A stretch of 58,529 nucleotides of DNA from DAOQAU01 sp035354275 (GCA_035354275.1 DAOQAU010000007.1:1-58529); one strand, 5' to 3'. Numbered from the stretch's first letter, positions 16,639 through 25,160 are shown. The notes: generated by a model not told the origin, from the letters alone. Translations and numbers: made by a program.

Positions 16639-17892
16639 ATGAAAAAATTAATCGACTATAAAGAAGAAATACAAAAATGTTCCAAGTGCGGGCTTTGCCA
16701 GTCAGTATGCCCTGTTTATAAAGTTACGGGTAATGATTGCGCCGTTTCGCGCGGAAAATTCATAATGCTCGGCGGTATTATAAAGGGCGATTTGAAACTC
16801 AAAAAAAACGTTAACAAATACCTTGATATGTGTTTAAAATGTAACGCATGCAAAGACTTTTGCCCAAGCGGAATTGACGCAAGAGAAATTTTTACCTGCG
16901 CAAAGTGTGAATATTTTGAGGGGGCGAATTCAAAATTTGTTAAAATTTTGAATTCGCCCCCTGTGTTTAATTTGTTTTTAAATTCTGCAAAAATCTGTAC
17001 AAACACTTACCGTTTTTTGAAGTTTGACAGGATTTTAAAATTGTTTTATCCGATTTTGCTGAAATCAAATTTCGGCAAAAGAGCAGTTTTAGCAAATGAA
17101 TTTATTGCAAAAAATTCAAATATATTAACAAAATGCACCTATTCACCTATTCACCTATTCACCCATTCACCTAAAATAATTTACTTCAAAGGCTGTGTGA
17201 ATGAATATTTAAACCCGAGTGTTAAAAATGCTGCAGAAAATGTGCTCAAAAAAATGGGTGTAAATGTATTAGATATTAAATTTCAGTGCTGCGGGCTGCC
17301 TTTTTTGTCTGTGGGAAATGCTGAACAGTTTAAAAAGCAGGCGGAGTTTAATTTGGCACAAATCCCCGATGATTTTGCCAATGAGTTTGATTATTTCTTA
17401 ACCGACTGTGCAAGCTGTCAGGATGCTTTCAGAGAGTATAAAAAAGTAATTGATGATGAAAAATTAATGCAAAAATTGGACAAAATCCTTGAAAAATCTT
17501 TAAATATAAACGAGTTTATTGTAAAAAACACCCAAAAATTTGTATTTGACAAAAAAATCAAAATAACTTTCCACAAACCATGCCACCTTGAAAACATTGA
17601 TTTTTTGCAAGAATTTTTAAGCAAAGCAGAAAATGTCGAATATATTGAGATGAAAGAATTTGACTCCTGTTGCGGGTTTGCTGGTGCTTTTGCGCTAAAC
17701 AACGATAAAATTTCAAAAGAAATTTCTTCTAAAAAAGCTAAAAATGCAATCGAAACAGAAGCCGATTACATTTTAACATCCTGCCCTTCGTGTGTTTTAG
17801 GCTTAAAACAAGGACTGATAGAAAACGGAAAACTTATTCCTGTATTAAATTTTGTAGAATTTATCCAAGTCTTTATAAAATCTTTACATTAG
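16639..17892 (+). CDS. GlcF/LutA-like (Fe-S)-binding CCG-domain protein
   Basis: 417 residues. Two 4Fe-4S motifs at the N-terminus (CSKCGLCQSVCP at residues 14-25 and CLKCNACKDFCP near residue 65), then two CCG cysteine-rich domains: QCCGLPFLSVGN with DCASCQDA, and HKPCHLENID with FDSCCGFAGAF and SCPSCVLGLKQG. This is the layout of the iron-sulfur subunit of glycolate oxidase (GlcF) and related lactate or heterodisulfide-reductase-type proteins; it would pass electrons for a flavoprotein partner. No GlcD-type flavoprotein lies nearby, so the substrate is open. Odd features are a perfect 20-bp inverted repeat and an in-frame octamer tandem repeat (below), both in the linker between the ferredoxin and CCG parts. 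Confidence 0.85.
   Translation: MKKLIDYKEEIQKCSKCGLCQSVCPVYKVTGNDCAVSRGKFIMLGGIIKGDLKLKKNVNKYLDMCLKCNACKDFCPSGIDAREIFTCAKCEYFEGANSKFVKILNSPPVFNLFLNSAKICTNTYRFLKFDRILKLFYPILLKSNFGKRAVLANEFIAKNSNILTKCTYSPIHLFTHSPKIIYFKGCVNEYLNPSVKNAAENVLKKMGVNVLDIKFQCCGLPFLSVGNAEQFKKQAEFNLAQIPDDFANEFDYFLTDCASCQDAFREYKKVIDDEKLMQKLDKILEKSLNINEFIVKNTQKFVFDKKIKITFHKPCHLENIDFLQEFLSKAENVEYIEMKEFDSCCGFAGAFALNNDKISKEISSKKAKNAIETEADYILTSCPSCVLGLKQGLIENGKLIPVLNFVEFIQVFIKSLH
16919..16962. repeat. Perfect 20-bp inverted repeat inside the Fe-S protein gene
   Basis: Left arm AGGGGGCGAATTCAAAATTT, a 4-base loop (GTTA), and the exact complement. It encodes part of the linker after the second 4Fe-4S motif and would form a very stable mRNA hairpin. 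Confidence 0.9.
17136..17172. repeat. Octamer tandem repeat (CACCTATT) in coding sequence
   Basis: Three perfect copies of CACCTATT, one variant (CACCCATT) and a partial copy. Translated in frame as part of the linker (YSPIHLFTHSP). The period of 8 means gain or loss of a unit would shift the frame. Confidence 0.85.
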
Positions 17893-17963
17893 TTAAACTA
17901 TTTACATATAAATCTACTAATTGTAGTATGATATAGTTATAGAATGTAATTCTTGGAGGAATT

Positions 17964-19286
17964 TTGTCCGAAAAGTTCAGAATAAAAGGCGGAGTGCCCT
18001 TAAAGGGAGAAGTGTCAATCGGAGGGGCTAAAAATGCAGTCCTGAAGTTGATGGCTGCTGCAATTTTAGCAAAAGGTGAAACCAAAATTTATAACGTTCC
18101 CGACCTCACAGACGTTGAGATTATGTCAAGTGTTATTGAAGGTTTGGGCGCAAAAATCGTTTACGACAAAACAGAAAAATCAATCAGCATTGATGCCACA
18201 GACCTTTCAAGCATAACCGCAAAATACGAACTGGTAAGCAAAATGAGAGCGTCATTTATAATTTTAGGTGCGCTTGTTTCAAGGTGCAAAGAAGCAATGG
18301 TCGCGCTTCCGGGCGGCTGTGCCATAGGAGAGCGCAGAGTTGACTTTCACATAAAAGGCTTAGAAGCCCTTGGCACAAAAATAAAAATCGAAAACGGATA
18401 CGTGCATGCAAAAGTTTCAAAGCTCACAGGAGCAGATGTTTACCTTGATATTCCCTCAGTCGGTGCGACAGAAAATCTTATGCTGGCTTCTGTTTTTGCA
18501 GAAGGCTCTACAAGAATTCAAAATGCGGCACAAGAGCCTGAAATAATTGATTTGGCAAACTTTCTCAACACAATGGGTGCTGATATTTCAGGTGCAGGAA
18601 CCTCAGAAATTGTTATAAACGGAGTAAAAGAAAATTCCCTGAGACCCATCGAATACACCACAATTCCGGATAGAATCGAAGCGGGAACTTATATGAGCGC
18701 GATAATTGCGACAAAAGGAAAAGGGATTATAAGAAACGTTTTTCCTGCGCATTTGACTTTCTTTAACGACAAATTGCTCAAAATGGGTGCAAATATCAAA
18801 TTAATCGAACCCACAGCACTTGAAGTTTCGTGCAAAAACCGCTTAAGTTCGATAAACTTTGTAACCCAGCCTTATCCGGGCTTTCCGACTGACCTTCAAT
18901 CAATGGCAATGGTGCTTTTATCAACCGCCGAAGGTGTCGGAGTTATTACAGAAAGTCTTTACGAAAACAGGTTTATGCAGGTTCCCGACCTTGTAAGAAT
19001 GGGTGCAGACATTCATCAGGACAGAAACCATGCTATAATAAAAGGAGTTAAAAAACTTGCAGGCACAGATGTTTCGGCAAGTGATTTAAGAGCAGGTGCT
19101 TCGCTTGCAGTAGCAGGGCTTATGGCAGAAGGGATTACGACTATCGAAAACCTTCACCACATAGACCGCGGCTACGAAAGATTTGAAGAAAAAATAAGGC
19201 TGCTTGGCGGCAAAATCGAACGCTACAACGACGAAAACCCGCCGGCAAAACTAAAAGAAGGATTGTATAATGAAACCCATTTATAA
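17964..19286 (+). CDS. murA: UDP-N-acetylglucosamine 1-carboxyvinyltransferase
   Basis: 440 residues. First committed step of peptidoglycan precursor synthesis: transfer of enolpyruvyl from PEP to UDP-GlcNAc. Start is TTG at 17964 with TTGGAGGA upstream, giving MSEKFRIKGGVPLKGEVSI. Signatures: GGAKNAVLKLMAAAIL, and LPGGCAIGERRVDFH, where the Cys is the residue that fosfomycin alkylates, so this is a Cys-type and potentially fosfomycin-sensitive enzyme. TTIPDRIEAGTYM, PYPGFPTDLQSMAM and SDLRAGASLAVAGL complete the two-domain EPSP-synthase fold. The 3' end overlaps the next small gene by 17 nt, which in turn overlaps mfd. Confidence 0.97.
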   Translation: MSEKFRIKGGVPLKGEVSIGGAKNAVLKLMAAAILAKGETKIYNVPDLTDVEIMSSVIEGLGAKIVYDKTEKSISIDATDLSSITAKYELVSKMRASFIILGALVSRCKEAMVALPGGCAIGERRVDFHIKGLEALGTKIKIENGYVHAKVSKLTGADVYLDIPSVGATENLMLASVFAEGSTRIQNAAQEPEIIDLANFLNTMGADISGAGTSEIVINGVKENSLRPIEYTTIPDRIEAGTYMSAIIATKGKGIIRNVFPAHLTFFNDKLLKMGANIKLIEPTALEVSCKNRLSSINFVTQPYPGFPTDLQSMAMVLLSTAEGVGVITESLYENRFMQVPDLVRMGADIHQDRNHAIIKGVKKLAGTDVSASDLRAGASLAVAGLMAEGITTIENLHHIDRGYERFEEKIRLLGGKIERYNDENPPAKLKEGLYNETHL

Positions 19287-19602
19287 AAGATGGTACGATC
19301 ATGATCCGCTGTTGCTTGAAGTCATTGAACTTCTGAGAAATTATCAGGAAGAATTGAAGGCTCAGGCAGAAGTTTTTCTAAAAAAAATCGAAGAAAAGGT
19401 CTCAAAAGATGCTATCGACAGATTTTATATGCTTGTAAAACCTGTTAACGGCAACCGCTGGTACGACCATGACCCCGTTATCTCAAAAACAGTCGAACTT
19501 TTAAGGGTTGTTCCGCCCGATGTCCAAAAAAGCTGCGCAAAACATTTTATTGATTCACTTAAAGAAATAGGGATTGAATACGCAAGTCCTAATTTAAAAT
19601 AA
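19270..19602 (+). CDS. Small protein with duplicated RWYDHDP motif
   Basis: 110 residues, family not known to me with certainty. It consists of two similar halves: KRWYDHDPLLLEVIELLRN at residues 6-24 and NRWYDHDPVISKTVELLRV at about residues 61-79, each followed by a helical stretch. The invariant W-Y-D-H-D-P could bind a ligand or metal, or pack as a helix-start motif; no enzyme family is evident. There is no signal peptide or membrane segment. It is squeezed between murA (17-nt overlap) and mfd (TAATG overlap), so it is certainly translated with them if expressed. Confidence 0.8.
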   Translation: MKPIYKRWYDHDPLLLEVIELLRNYQEELKAQAEVFLKKIEEKVSKDAIDRFYMLVKPVNGNRWYDHDPVISKTVELLRVVPPDVQKSCAKHFIDSLKEIGIEYASPNLK

Positions 19603-22600
19603 TGCTTGATTTTGATTTCGATAATAAAAATTTCTCCCGCATGAAGCGCAATCTTGCAGCTTCAAAGTCTTTTGCAATAACCGGTTTAACCTCTTTTTTG
19701 CGCCTGCTTTTAGTGCAAAAAATAAAAGAATTTTCGGACAAAAAAGTCCTTTTTATAACAGCAAGCGAACAAACCGCACTCAAATGCCAAAATGACCTTA
19801 AAAACGCTTTTGAAATTGATGCCGAAATTTTTCCGTTTCAAAGCACTTCGATGTATGAACCTGTCAGTGCAAATCTTTATGATTATGCCGCGCAGATTGA
19901 GCTGCTCAATTCAGATAAAGACCTTATTGTGCCTGTCAAAGCACTTTTGGAAAAATTCCCCGACAAAAAATTCTTTGAAAAAAATTCAATTTATTTAAAA
20001 ATCGGCGATGAAATTGATACAAAAAAATTGGCGCAAAATCTTATAAATTTAGGCTACAAACGCTCAACTATGGCAAGCGATATGGGTGAATTTTCTATAA
20101 GAGGCGATATCATCGATGTTTTTTCGCTTTCACAAAACCCTTTCAGGATAGAGCTTTGGGGTGATGAAATCGTCGATTTGAGAATTTTTGACAACCAAAC
20201 CCAAAAAAGTATCGAAAAAGTTAAAGAAATAACAATCAAACCTGTTTATAAATTCATATTTGATAAATCAATAAATAAACGTCATTCTGAACTTGTTTCA
20301 GAATCTCATCCGCTTTCAGAAACTAAAATAAAACTGGAAGAAGGATATTTTGAAGGAATAGAAGTTTATCAAAATTATTTCAATCCTGATTTGGTGAGTA
20401 TTTTTGATTATTTTAACCCCTCACCCCTACCCTCTCCCGCAAGGGGAGAGGGAGAACAATTATCCTCTCACCCTTCACCTTTCACTTCTCACTTAATTGT
20501 ATTCGACGAGATGTCAGAGATTTTTTCCAAATACGAATTTATCGCACAAAATTATCAAAACCAGCTGGGTGAAAATATTAAAACGGGGCTTATCTTTTAC
20601 CCCTCACCCCTACCCCCTCTCCCGCAAGGGGAGAGGGGAAAAACAGAATGTCCAAAAAACTCAACCCTTCGCCCCTTGATGGAGGAGATAAATGTTTCCG
20701 ATATTCCCCCTACCCCTCGCCCCTTGCGGGAGAGGGAAGATTTTCAATGCGAGGAACGAGCATTAGAAAATCGGGTGAGGGGTAATCTTAAAAATCATTT
20801 TGAATTGGAAGAATTTCAAAACCAAACCGCGGGTTTTGTCAAAATAGGATTTAACAATTTTATAGACTACGACTGCGGGGATTTAACCGAATTTGATTCC
20901 CAGCCCCTGAAAGGTTATTTTTCCGGAATTGACGAAATAACAGATTTCATAAGCTCCAAAAAAGGCTATAAAATTCTGGTCGCAACAGATTTTCCGGAGC
21001 GCGTGAAAGAAATTTTTGCTCAAAAAAATCTTTTTGATTTTGAAACAGCAAAAAGTCTTTCCTGTTCGGGCTGCATTATAGAAGACCTGAAGCTGATTTT
21101 GCTTACAGACAAGGAACTTTTTAACAAGCGTCCAAAAGAAATTACCGCCTCAAAGCGTGCTTATTACAAAGAAAAGCCCGAATTTATCGAAAGCATAAAC
21201 GACATTAAAGAAGGCGAGTTTGTTGTTCATTCAATCCACGGGGTGGGAGTTTACAAAGGTATATCACAACAGCAGCTTGACGGGCAGTACAAAGATTATC
21301 TGACAATCGAATATGCGCTGGGCGATAAACTCCACATGCCGGCAGAACAAATTAACCTCCTTTGCAGATACAGAGGCTCAGGTACGCTTAAACCTAAACT
21401 TTCGCGCATGGGAGGAAGCGATTGGGAAAACACCAAAACAAGGGTCAAAAAAGAAGTTGAAAAAATTGCATACGACCTTTTGAGACTCTATGCAAAACGC
21501 AAAATACAAGAGGGGATAGTTTTTGAACAAGATAACCCATGGCAGTTTGAAATGGAAGAAGCCTTTGAATACACAGAAACTCCGGACCAGATGAAATCAA
21601 TTCTTGAAGTAAAATCGGACATGGAAAACGAAATACCAATGGACAGGCTGATTTGCGGGGATGTGGGATTCGGCAAAACTGAAGTTGCTATAAGGGCAAT
21701 ATTTAAAGCGGTTACTTCAGGCTATCAGGCAGCTGTTATAGTCCCTACAACAATTCTTGCGCTTCAGCATTTTCAGACGATTCAGGAACGTTTTAAACCT
21801 TTCGGGATAAAAGTCGAGCTTTTATCGAGATTTAAAAGCGCAAAAGAGCAAAAACAAATTTTAAAAGAGCTCACTCTGGGCAGCATTGATGTGGTAATTG
21901 CCACCCACAGGCTTTTGCAGGGCGACGTCCATTTCAAGAATTTAGGACTATTGGTAATCGATGAAGAACACCGCTTCGGCGTCAGACACAAAGAAAAACT
22001 TAAATCAATCAAGGAAAACATAGACATAATAAGCATGTCTGCAACGCCAATCCCCAGAACGCTTTATATGTCGTTATCCGGCATAAAAGATATGAGCGTA
22101 ATCAACACTCCGCCCAAAAACAGGCTTCCGATAAAAACTTTTGTCGGCGAATTCAATGAAAGTCAGGTTAAAAACGCCATTGTCCATGAACTGGACAGAG
22201 AAGGTCAGGTTTTCTATCTTTACAACAGGGTAGAAACCATTGAAGAATTTAAGCTTCAGCTTCAAAAAATAGTCCCCGAGGCAAAAATTCAAATAGGGCA
22301 TGCGCAAATGGATGAAAAACAATTGGAAAAAGTCATGGTGGATTTTGCAAACAAAGAATTTGACATTCTTCTTTGCACCACAATAATCGAATCAGGGCTT
22401 GATATTCCAAATGCCAACACAATAATTATTCACGATTGCGACAAGTTCGGACTGGCTCAGCTTTATCAGCTTAGAGGAAGGGTTGGAAGATCTGAAAGGC
22501 AAGCTTACTGCTGGTGTTTCTACAAAAAAAGCAAGGAATTAACCCAAGAAGCAATCAAGCGGCTTAAGGCGATAAAAGAATTTACCACGCTTGGAAGCGG

Positions 22601-23240
22601 TTATCAGATTGCCCTGCGGGATATAGAAATCCGTGGGATTGGAAATATTTTGGGAACAAAGCAGCATGGACACATGGTTAATGTCGGATTTGATACATAC
22701 TGCCAGCTTTTAGAAGAGACTATCAATGAGCTTAAAGGGGAAAGCACAGAAAAAATTCCGCCTGCTATAGTTGATATAAACGTAACCGCCTACATTCCCG
22801 ACGAGTGGGTGGGCTCAAAAGAGCAAAAAATGATTGAATATAAAAGGCTTTCGGACGTTAAATCCCAAATCGAACTCGATTATATTACCCAAGAATGGCA
22901 AGACAGATTTTCCAAAGCACCCGAATCCGTGCAAAATCTTATCAAACTTATTAAAATCAGGCTTGCGGCAACCGATGCAAAAATTTCTTCGATAAGAGAA
23001 ACTCACGAAAATATAAGAATTTATACCCCGTATCTTTTGCCCGAATGGAACATTATTAAAGGACATTTACCCCCAAATATTACAAAATATATAAAATTTA
23101 CATCTGTCCCAAAGTCTTGTACAGAAGGCAATTCCATCATTTTGCTTGACAATTCCTGTATGAACTTTGATGAAGTATTTAACATATTGATTGATTTGTT
23201 TTATTATATTTATAAGGTTAGTAAAGGTTACACAAGTTAA
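19602..23240 (+). CDS. mfd: Transcription-repair coupling factor with repeat-derived insertions
   Basis: 1212 residues. Removes stalled RNA polymerase and recruits UvrA. UvrB-like N-terminal domains (FSIRGDIIDVFSLSQNPFRIE), then the RNA-polymerase-interacting domain (GEFVVHSIHGVGVYKG, the TLTIEYA-like region DYLTIEYALGDKLHMP), RecG-like helicase motifs GDVGFGKTEVAIRAIFKA, VIDEEHRFGVRHKE, SMSATPIPRTL, and QLRGRVGRSERQAYC, and the TRCF C-terminal domain. Between about residues 227 and 397, in the N-terminal half, four stretches are translations of dispersed palindromic repeats (HSELVSESHP, PSPLPSPARGEGE, PSPLPPLPQGERG, PTPRPLREREDF). All are in frame, so the gene is open throughout. ATG overlaps the upstream stop (TAATG). 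Confidence 0.96.
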   Translation: MLDFDFDNKNFSRMKRNLAASKSFAITGLTSFLRLLLVQKIKEFSDKKVLFITASEQTALKCQNDLKNAFEIDAEIFPFQSTSMYEPVSANLYDYAAQIELLNSDKDLIVPVKALLEKFPDKKFFEKNSIYLKIGDEIDTKKLAQNLINLGYKRSTMASDMGEFSIRGDIIDVFSLSQNPFRIELWGDEIVDLRIFDNQTQKSIEKVKEITIKPVYKFIFDKSINKRHSELVSESHPLSETKIKLEEGYFEGIEVYQNYFNPDLVSIFDYFNPSPLPSPARGEGEQLSSHPSPFTSHLIVFDEMSEIFSKYEFIAQNYQNQLGENIKTGLIFYPSPLPPLPQGERGKTECPKNSTLRPLMEEINVSDIPPTPRPLREREDFQCEERALENRVRGNLKNHFELEEFQNQTAGFVKIGFNNFIDYDCGDLTEFDSQPLKGYFSGIDEITDFISSKKGYKILVATDFPERVKEIFAQKNLFDFETAKSLSCSGCIIEDLKLILLTDKELFNKRPKEITASKRAYYKEKPEFIESINDIKEGEFVVHSIHGVGVYKGISQQQLDGQYKDYLTIEYALGDKLHMPAEQINLLCRYRGSGTLKPKLSRMGGSDWENTKTRVKKEVEKIAYDLLRLYAKRKIQEGIVFEQDNPWQFEMEEAFEYTETPDQMKSILEVKSDMENEIPMDRLICGDVGFGKTEVAIRAIFKAVTSGYQAAVIVPTTILALQHFQTIQERFKPFGIKVELLSRFKSAKEQKQILKELTLGSIDVVIATHRLLQGDVHFKNLGLLVIDEEHRFGVRHKEKLKSIKENIDIISMSATPIPRTLYMSLSGIKDMSVINTPPKNRLPIKTFVGEFNESQVKNAIVHELDREGQVFYLYNRVETIEEFKLQLQKIVPEAKIQIGHAQMDEKQLEKVMVDFANKEFDILLCTTIIESGLDIPNANTIIIHDCDKFGLAQLYQLRGRVGRSERQAYCWCFYKKSKELTQEAIKRLKAIKEFTTLGSGYQIALRDIEIRGIGNILGTKQHGHMVNVGFDTYCQLLEETINELKGESTEKIPPAIVDINVTAYIPDEWVGSKEQKMIEYKRLSDVKSQIELDYITQEWQDRFSKAPESVQNLIKLIKIRLAATDAKISSIRETHENIRIYTPYLLPEWNIIKGHLPPNITKYIKFTSVPKSCTEGNSIILLDNSCMNFDEVFNILIDLFYYIYKVSKGYTS
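20280..20312. repeat. Palindromic repeat in mfd, GTCATTCTGAACTTG type
   Basis: Half of the element seen at 14828, encoding HSELVSESHP at mfd residues 228-237. In frame. Confidence 0.7.
20417..20453. repeat. CCCCTCACCCC/AAGGGGAGAGGG hairpin element in mfd (copy 1)
   Basis: CTCTCCCGC and AAGGGGAGAG form the hairpin; encodes PSPLPSPARGEGE. It is followed by a low-complexity CTCACCCTTCACCTTTCAC stretch. Confidence 0.7.
20600..20639. repeat. CCCCTCACCCC/AAGGGGAGAGGGG hairpin element in mfd (copy 2)
   Basis: Nearly the same sequence as the element 180 bases upstream but read in a shifted register (PSPLPPLPQGERG), because it has two extra bases. Confidence 0.7.
20706..20785. repeat. CCCCTCGCCCC...GGTGAGGGGTAA element in mfd
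   Basis: About 80 bp, with a core that contains GAGGAACGAGC. Left and right ends match the elements at 16581 and in ispE. Encodes PTPRPLREREDFQCEER and a following NRVRGN. Confidence 0.75.
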
Positions 23241-23252
23241 GAGGAGCATATT

Positions 23253-24413
23253 ATGAACACCAAAAAATTATTTGCAACTATTGCAATCTCTGCCTTGCTT
23301 TTAACAGGATGTTCTTTCGGCAAAAAAGACGTCATAATAAAAGTTAACGACAGAGAAATTACACAAACCCAGTACGATCAAGCTTTTGATAAAGCTGCGG
23401 GAAACTCTATGTTTGCTAAAATGGGAATAGATATTAAAAAAGACAAAAACGGCTTTTTGTATATGATGATTAAAGATAGAGTAATCAACGAACTTGTGGT
23501 GAAAGCACTCATAGACGGCGAAATAGAAAAAAGAAATATCAAAGTTACAAAAGAAGATACTGATAAAGAATTACAAAATATCATAGACAAAATAGGTTCA
23601 AAAGAAAAATTTAACGAAATTCTTAAACAAAACGGAATTTCTTCTTCACAATTTAAAAAAGACTTAACAGAAGAAGTTAAAATGAAAAAACTCGTTAATT
23701 CACTTGCCGTAATAAAAATTTCCGATGCAGATGCAAAAAAATTCTACAGACAAAATTTAAACAAATTTAAATATCCCGACAAAGTAAGAGCGTCACACAT
23801 TTTAATTGCCGCAAATCCGGAAGAAATCAAAGAAAAAATAACTTCAGATAAAGCTAATAAAAACTTAAGCGAAGAAGAAGTTAAAGCAAAAATAAAACAA
23901 GAAATCAATTCTCAGCACGAAGAAGCAATGAAAATTCTTACCGAAGTTAAAAAAGATCCCAAAAGCTTTGAAAGAATCGCAAGAGAAAAATCTCAAGACA
24001 CAACAAGCGCAAAACAAGGCGGGGATTTAGGCTTCTTTGCAAAACAGGAAATGGTTGAACCTTTTGCAAAAGCAGCTTTTTCACTCAGACCAAATACTGT
24101 GAGCGAAATTGTACAAACTCCTTACGGTTACCATATCATCTTAGTTACAGACAGGATGAGTGCGGGTCAGGAACCTTTTGAAAAAGTCAAAGATGAAATC
24201 AAAACCTACCTTGAAGCCCAAGAACAGGTTAAAGTGCTTGAAAACCTTATTGAATCACTTAAAAAACAGGCAAAAATCGAATATGTAAATCCTGAATATA
24301 ACCCTTTGACTGTTCAGGATATATTGAAAAAACAGGCAAAATCCAACCCTGCCGCAAAAGAAGAAATGGAACCTCAAAGCGCAGCACCACCGGCTACGCC
24401 TGCAAAAGAATAA
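23253..24413 (+). CDS. Parvulin-type peptidyl-prolyl isomerase lipoprotein (PrsA/SurA-like)
   Basis: 386 residues. A lipoprotein signal with lipobox LLTGC (Cys near residue 20), then a SurA-N-like helical chaperone domain (residues 35-170), a parvulin PPIase domain beginning VRASHILIAANPEE and ending GYHIILVTDR, with the landmark QGGDLGFFAKQEMVEPFAKA, and a C-terminal helix with an Ala/Pro-rich tail. The parvulin domain carries a charged helical insertion of about 30 residues after ASHILIA. It should assist folding of secreted or outer-membrane proteins in the periplasm, anchored by lipid. ATG with GAGGAG upstream, 12 nt after mfd, so probably the last gene of the murA-mfd operon; an intrinsic terminator follows. 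Confidence 0.9.
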   Translation: MNTKKLFATIAISALLLTGCSFGKKDVIIKVNDREITQTQYDQAFDKAAGNSMFAKMGIDIKKDKNGFLYMMIKDRVINELVVKALIDGEIEKRNIKVTKEDTDKELQNIIDKIGSKEKFNEILKQNGISSSQFKKDLTEEVKMKKLVNSLAVIKISDADAKKFYRQNLNKFKYPDKVRASHILIAANPEEIKEKITSDKANKNLSEEEVKAKIKQEINSQHEEAMKILTEVKKDPKSFERIAREKSQDTTSAKQGGDLGFFAKQEMVEPFAKAAFSLRPNTVSEIVQTPYGYHIILVTDRMSAGQEPFEKVKDEIKTYLEAQEQVKVLENLIESLKKQAKIEYVNPEYNPLTVQDILKKQAKSNPAAKEEMEPQSAAPPATPAKE

Positions 24414-24423
24414 ATACTCTTAA

Positions 24424-24459
24424 AAAGACGAGGCGGGCAAAACCCGCCTCGTCTTTTTT
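24424..24459. terminator. Strong intrinsic terminator
   Basis: AAAAGACGAGGCGGG / CCCGCCTCGTCTTTT stem with a 5-base loop, T run on the plus strand and a complementary A run for the minus strand. It ends the mfd-PPIase transcript and, from the other side, rnpB. Confidence 0.9.
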
Positions 24460-24480
24460 GTGAATAAATTAAAAAATAAA

Positions 24481-24813
24481 GCAGCTCATAAGCCGGGTTC
24501 TGTTCCTAGATAATCATCTGTCTGGGACGGTAATTACTTACCGCCACAAGCGGGTTTCAAAGAAGGCGGCGGACGACCTTAATCTTCTTTTCCTTGCATC
24601 CGATCGGGGTTTACCTGGCCGTATCCTCTCGAATACGCCGGTGAAGCTCTTAACTCACCGTTGCACCATCGCCTGTACTGATTGCTCAGCCATCGGCAGA
24701 CTTCATTTCTGTGGCACTATCCACGCGCTCACGCGCTCCGGGGTTTCCCCGGCGATCTGTCCTTAGATGCCCGGACTTTCCTCACTTTTTGCAAAGCGCG
24801 ATTATCCGGCTGC
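24481..24813 (-). ncRNA. rnpB: RNase P RNA (bacterial type A)
   Basis: Catalytic RNA that trims the 5' leader of tRNA precursors. Read on the minus strand it starts GCAGCCGGATAATCGC, has the conserved GAGGAAAGTCCGGGC near the 5' end, GATGGTGCAACGGTGAG-like pairing regions in the middle, and the hallmark ACAGAACCCGGCTTA before the 3' end, where GAGCTGC closes the P1 helix with the 5' GCAGC. About 333 nt. An extended -10 (TGCTAAAAT) lies about 11 bases upstream of the 5' end on the minus strand. Confidence 0.95.
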
Positions 24814-24869
24814 TTTATTTTGATATTTTAGCACGAAAAATTTATTATAACTCATCTTGTCCGGCTTTC

Positions 24870-24904
24870 ACCCATACCGCCGGCTGTCCCGCAGCCGGTA
24901 TGGG
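24870..24904. other. GC-rich hairpin upstream of rnpB
   Basis: CCCATACCG and CGGTATGGG with flanking CGGCTG/CAGCCG form a long, slightly bulged hairpin in otherwise AT-rich sequence, followed on the plus side by a second stem (AATTTGAAAAAT/ATTTTTCAAATT, about 24927-24964). Function unknown; no U tract directly beside the GC hairpin. Confidence 0.5.
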
Positions 24905-24980
24905 TTTAGCACTTCTAAGGTCGAATTTGAAAAATTAAGAAAAATTGTCATTTTTCAAATTTTTCCACATCCTCTAAAGC

Positions 24981-25014
24981 AAAAACATTCCTTCCCACCT
25001 ATAATGGGAAGGAA
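24981..25014 (-). terminator. Terminator of the candidate small RNA (minus strand)
   Basis: TTCCTTCCCA / TGGGAAGGAA, 10-bp stem with a 7-base loop, followed on the minus strand by TGTTTTT. Confidence 0.6.
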
Positions 25015-25160
25015 CCTTAATCCATTATTATTAACCGCATAGAAAGATTATTAATTAAGAGCGTAAGTCAGCGACATTTTAAACCAAACCCGCTAAAAGA
25101 AAAACTCTTATCGCAACCCCGAAAAAGTGCTTGGATGTTGCCAACTTACTTAATTATAAT
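24995..25160 (-). ncRNA. Candidate structured small RNA, class unknown
   Basis: On the minus strand a region closed by a two-part stem (AATTAAG and TAAGT at 25155-25144 pairing with ACTTA and CTTAATT at 25068-25053) encloses the sequence with GTTGGCAACATCC and GGGGTTGCGATAAGAG, and about 40 bases later the terminator hairpin at 24981-25014. A TATTATAAT box lies just upstream of the 5' stem. No ORF fits. I cannot match it to 6S, SRP, tmRNA or a known riboswitch. It lies between rnpB and the tRNA-derived tandem repeats. Confidence 0.35.

Noticed and set aside
20417..20785. Pro/Arg-rich functional domain in Mfd
   Set aside because: The residues are translations of repeat DNA that also occurs between genes and in ispE, in different registers, so a dedicated domain is unlikely.
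24711..25042. Two open frames of 60-75 codons on the plus strand
   Set aside because: They lie antisense to rnpB and in the hairpin region, with no ribosome-binding site or protein-like composition.
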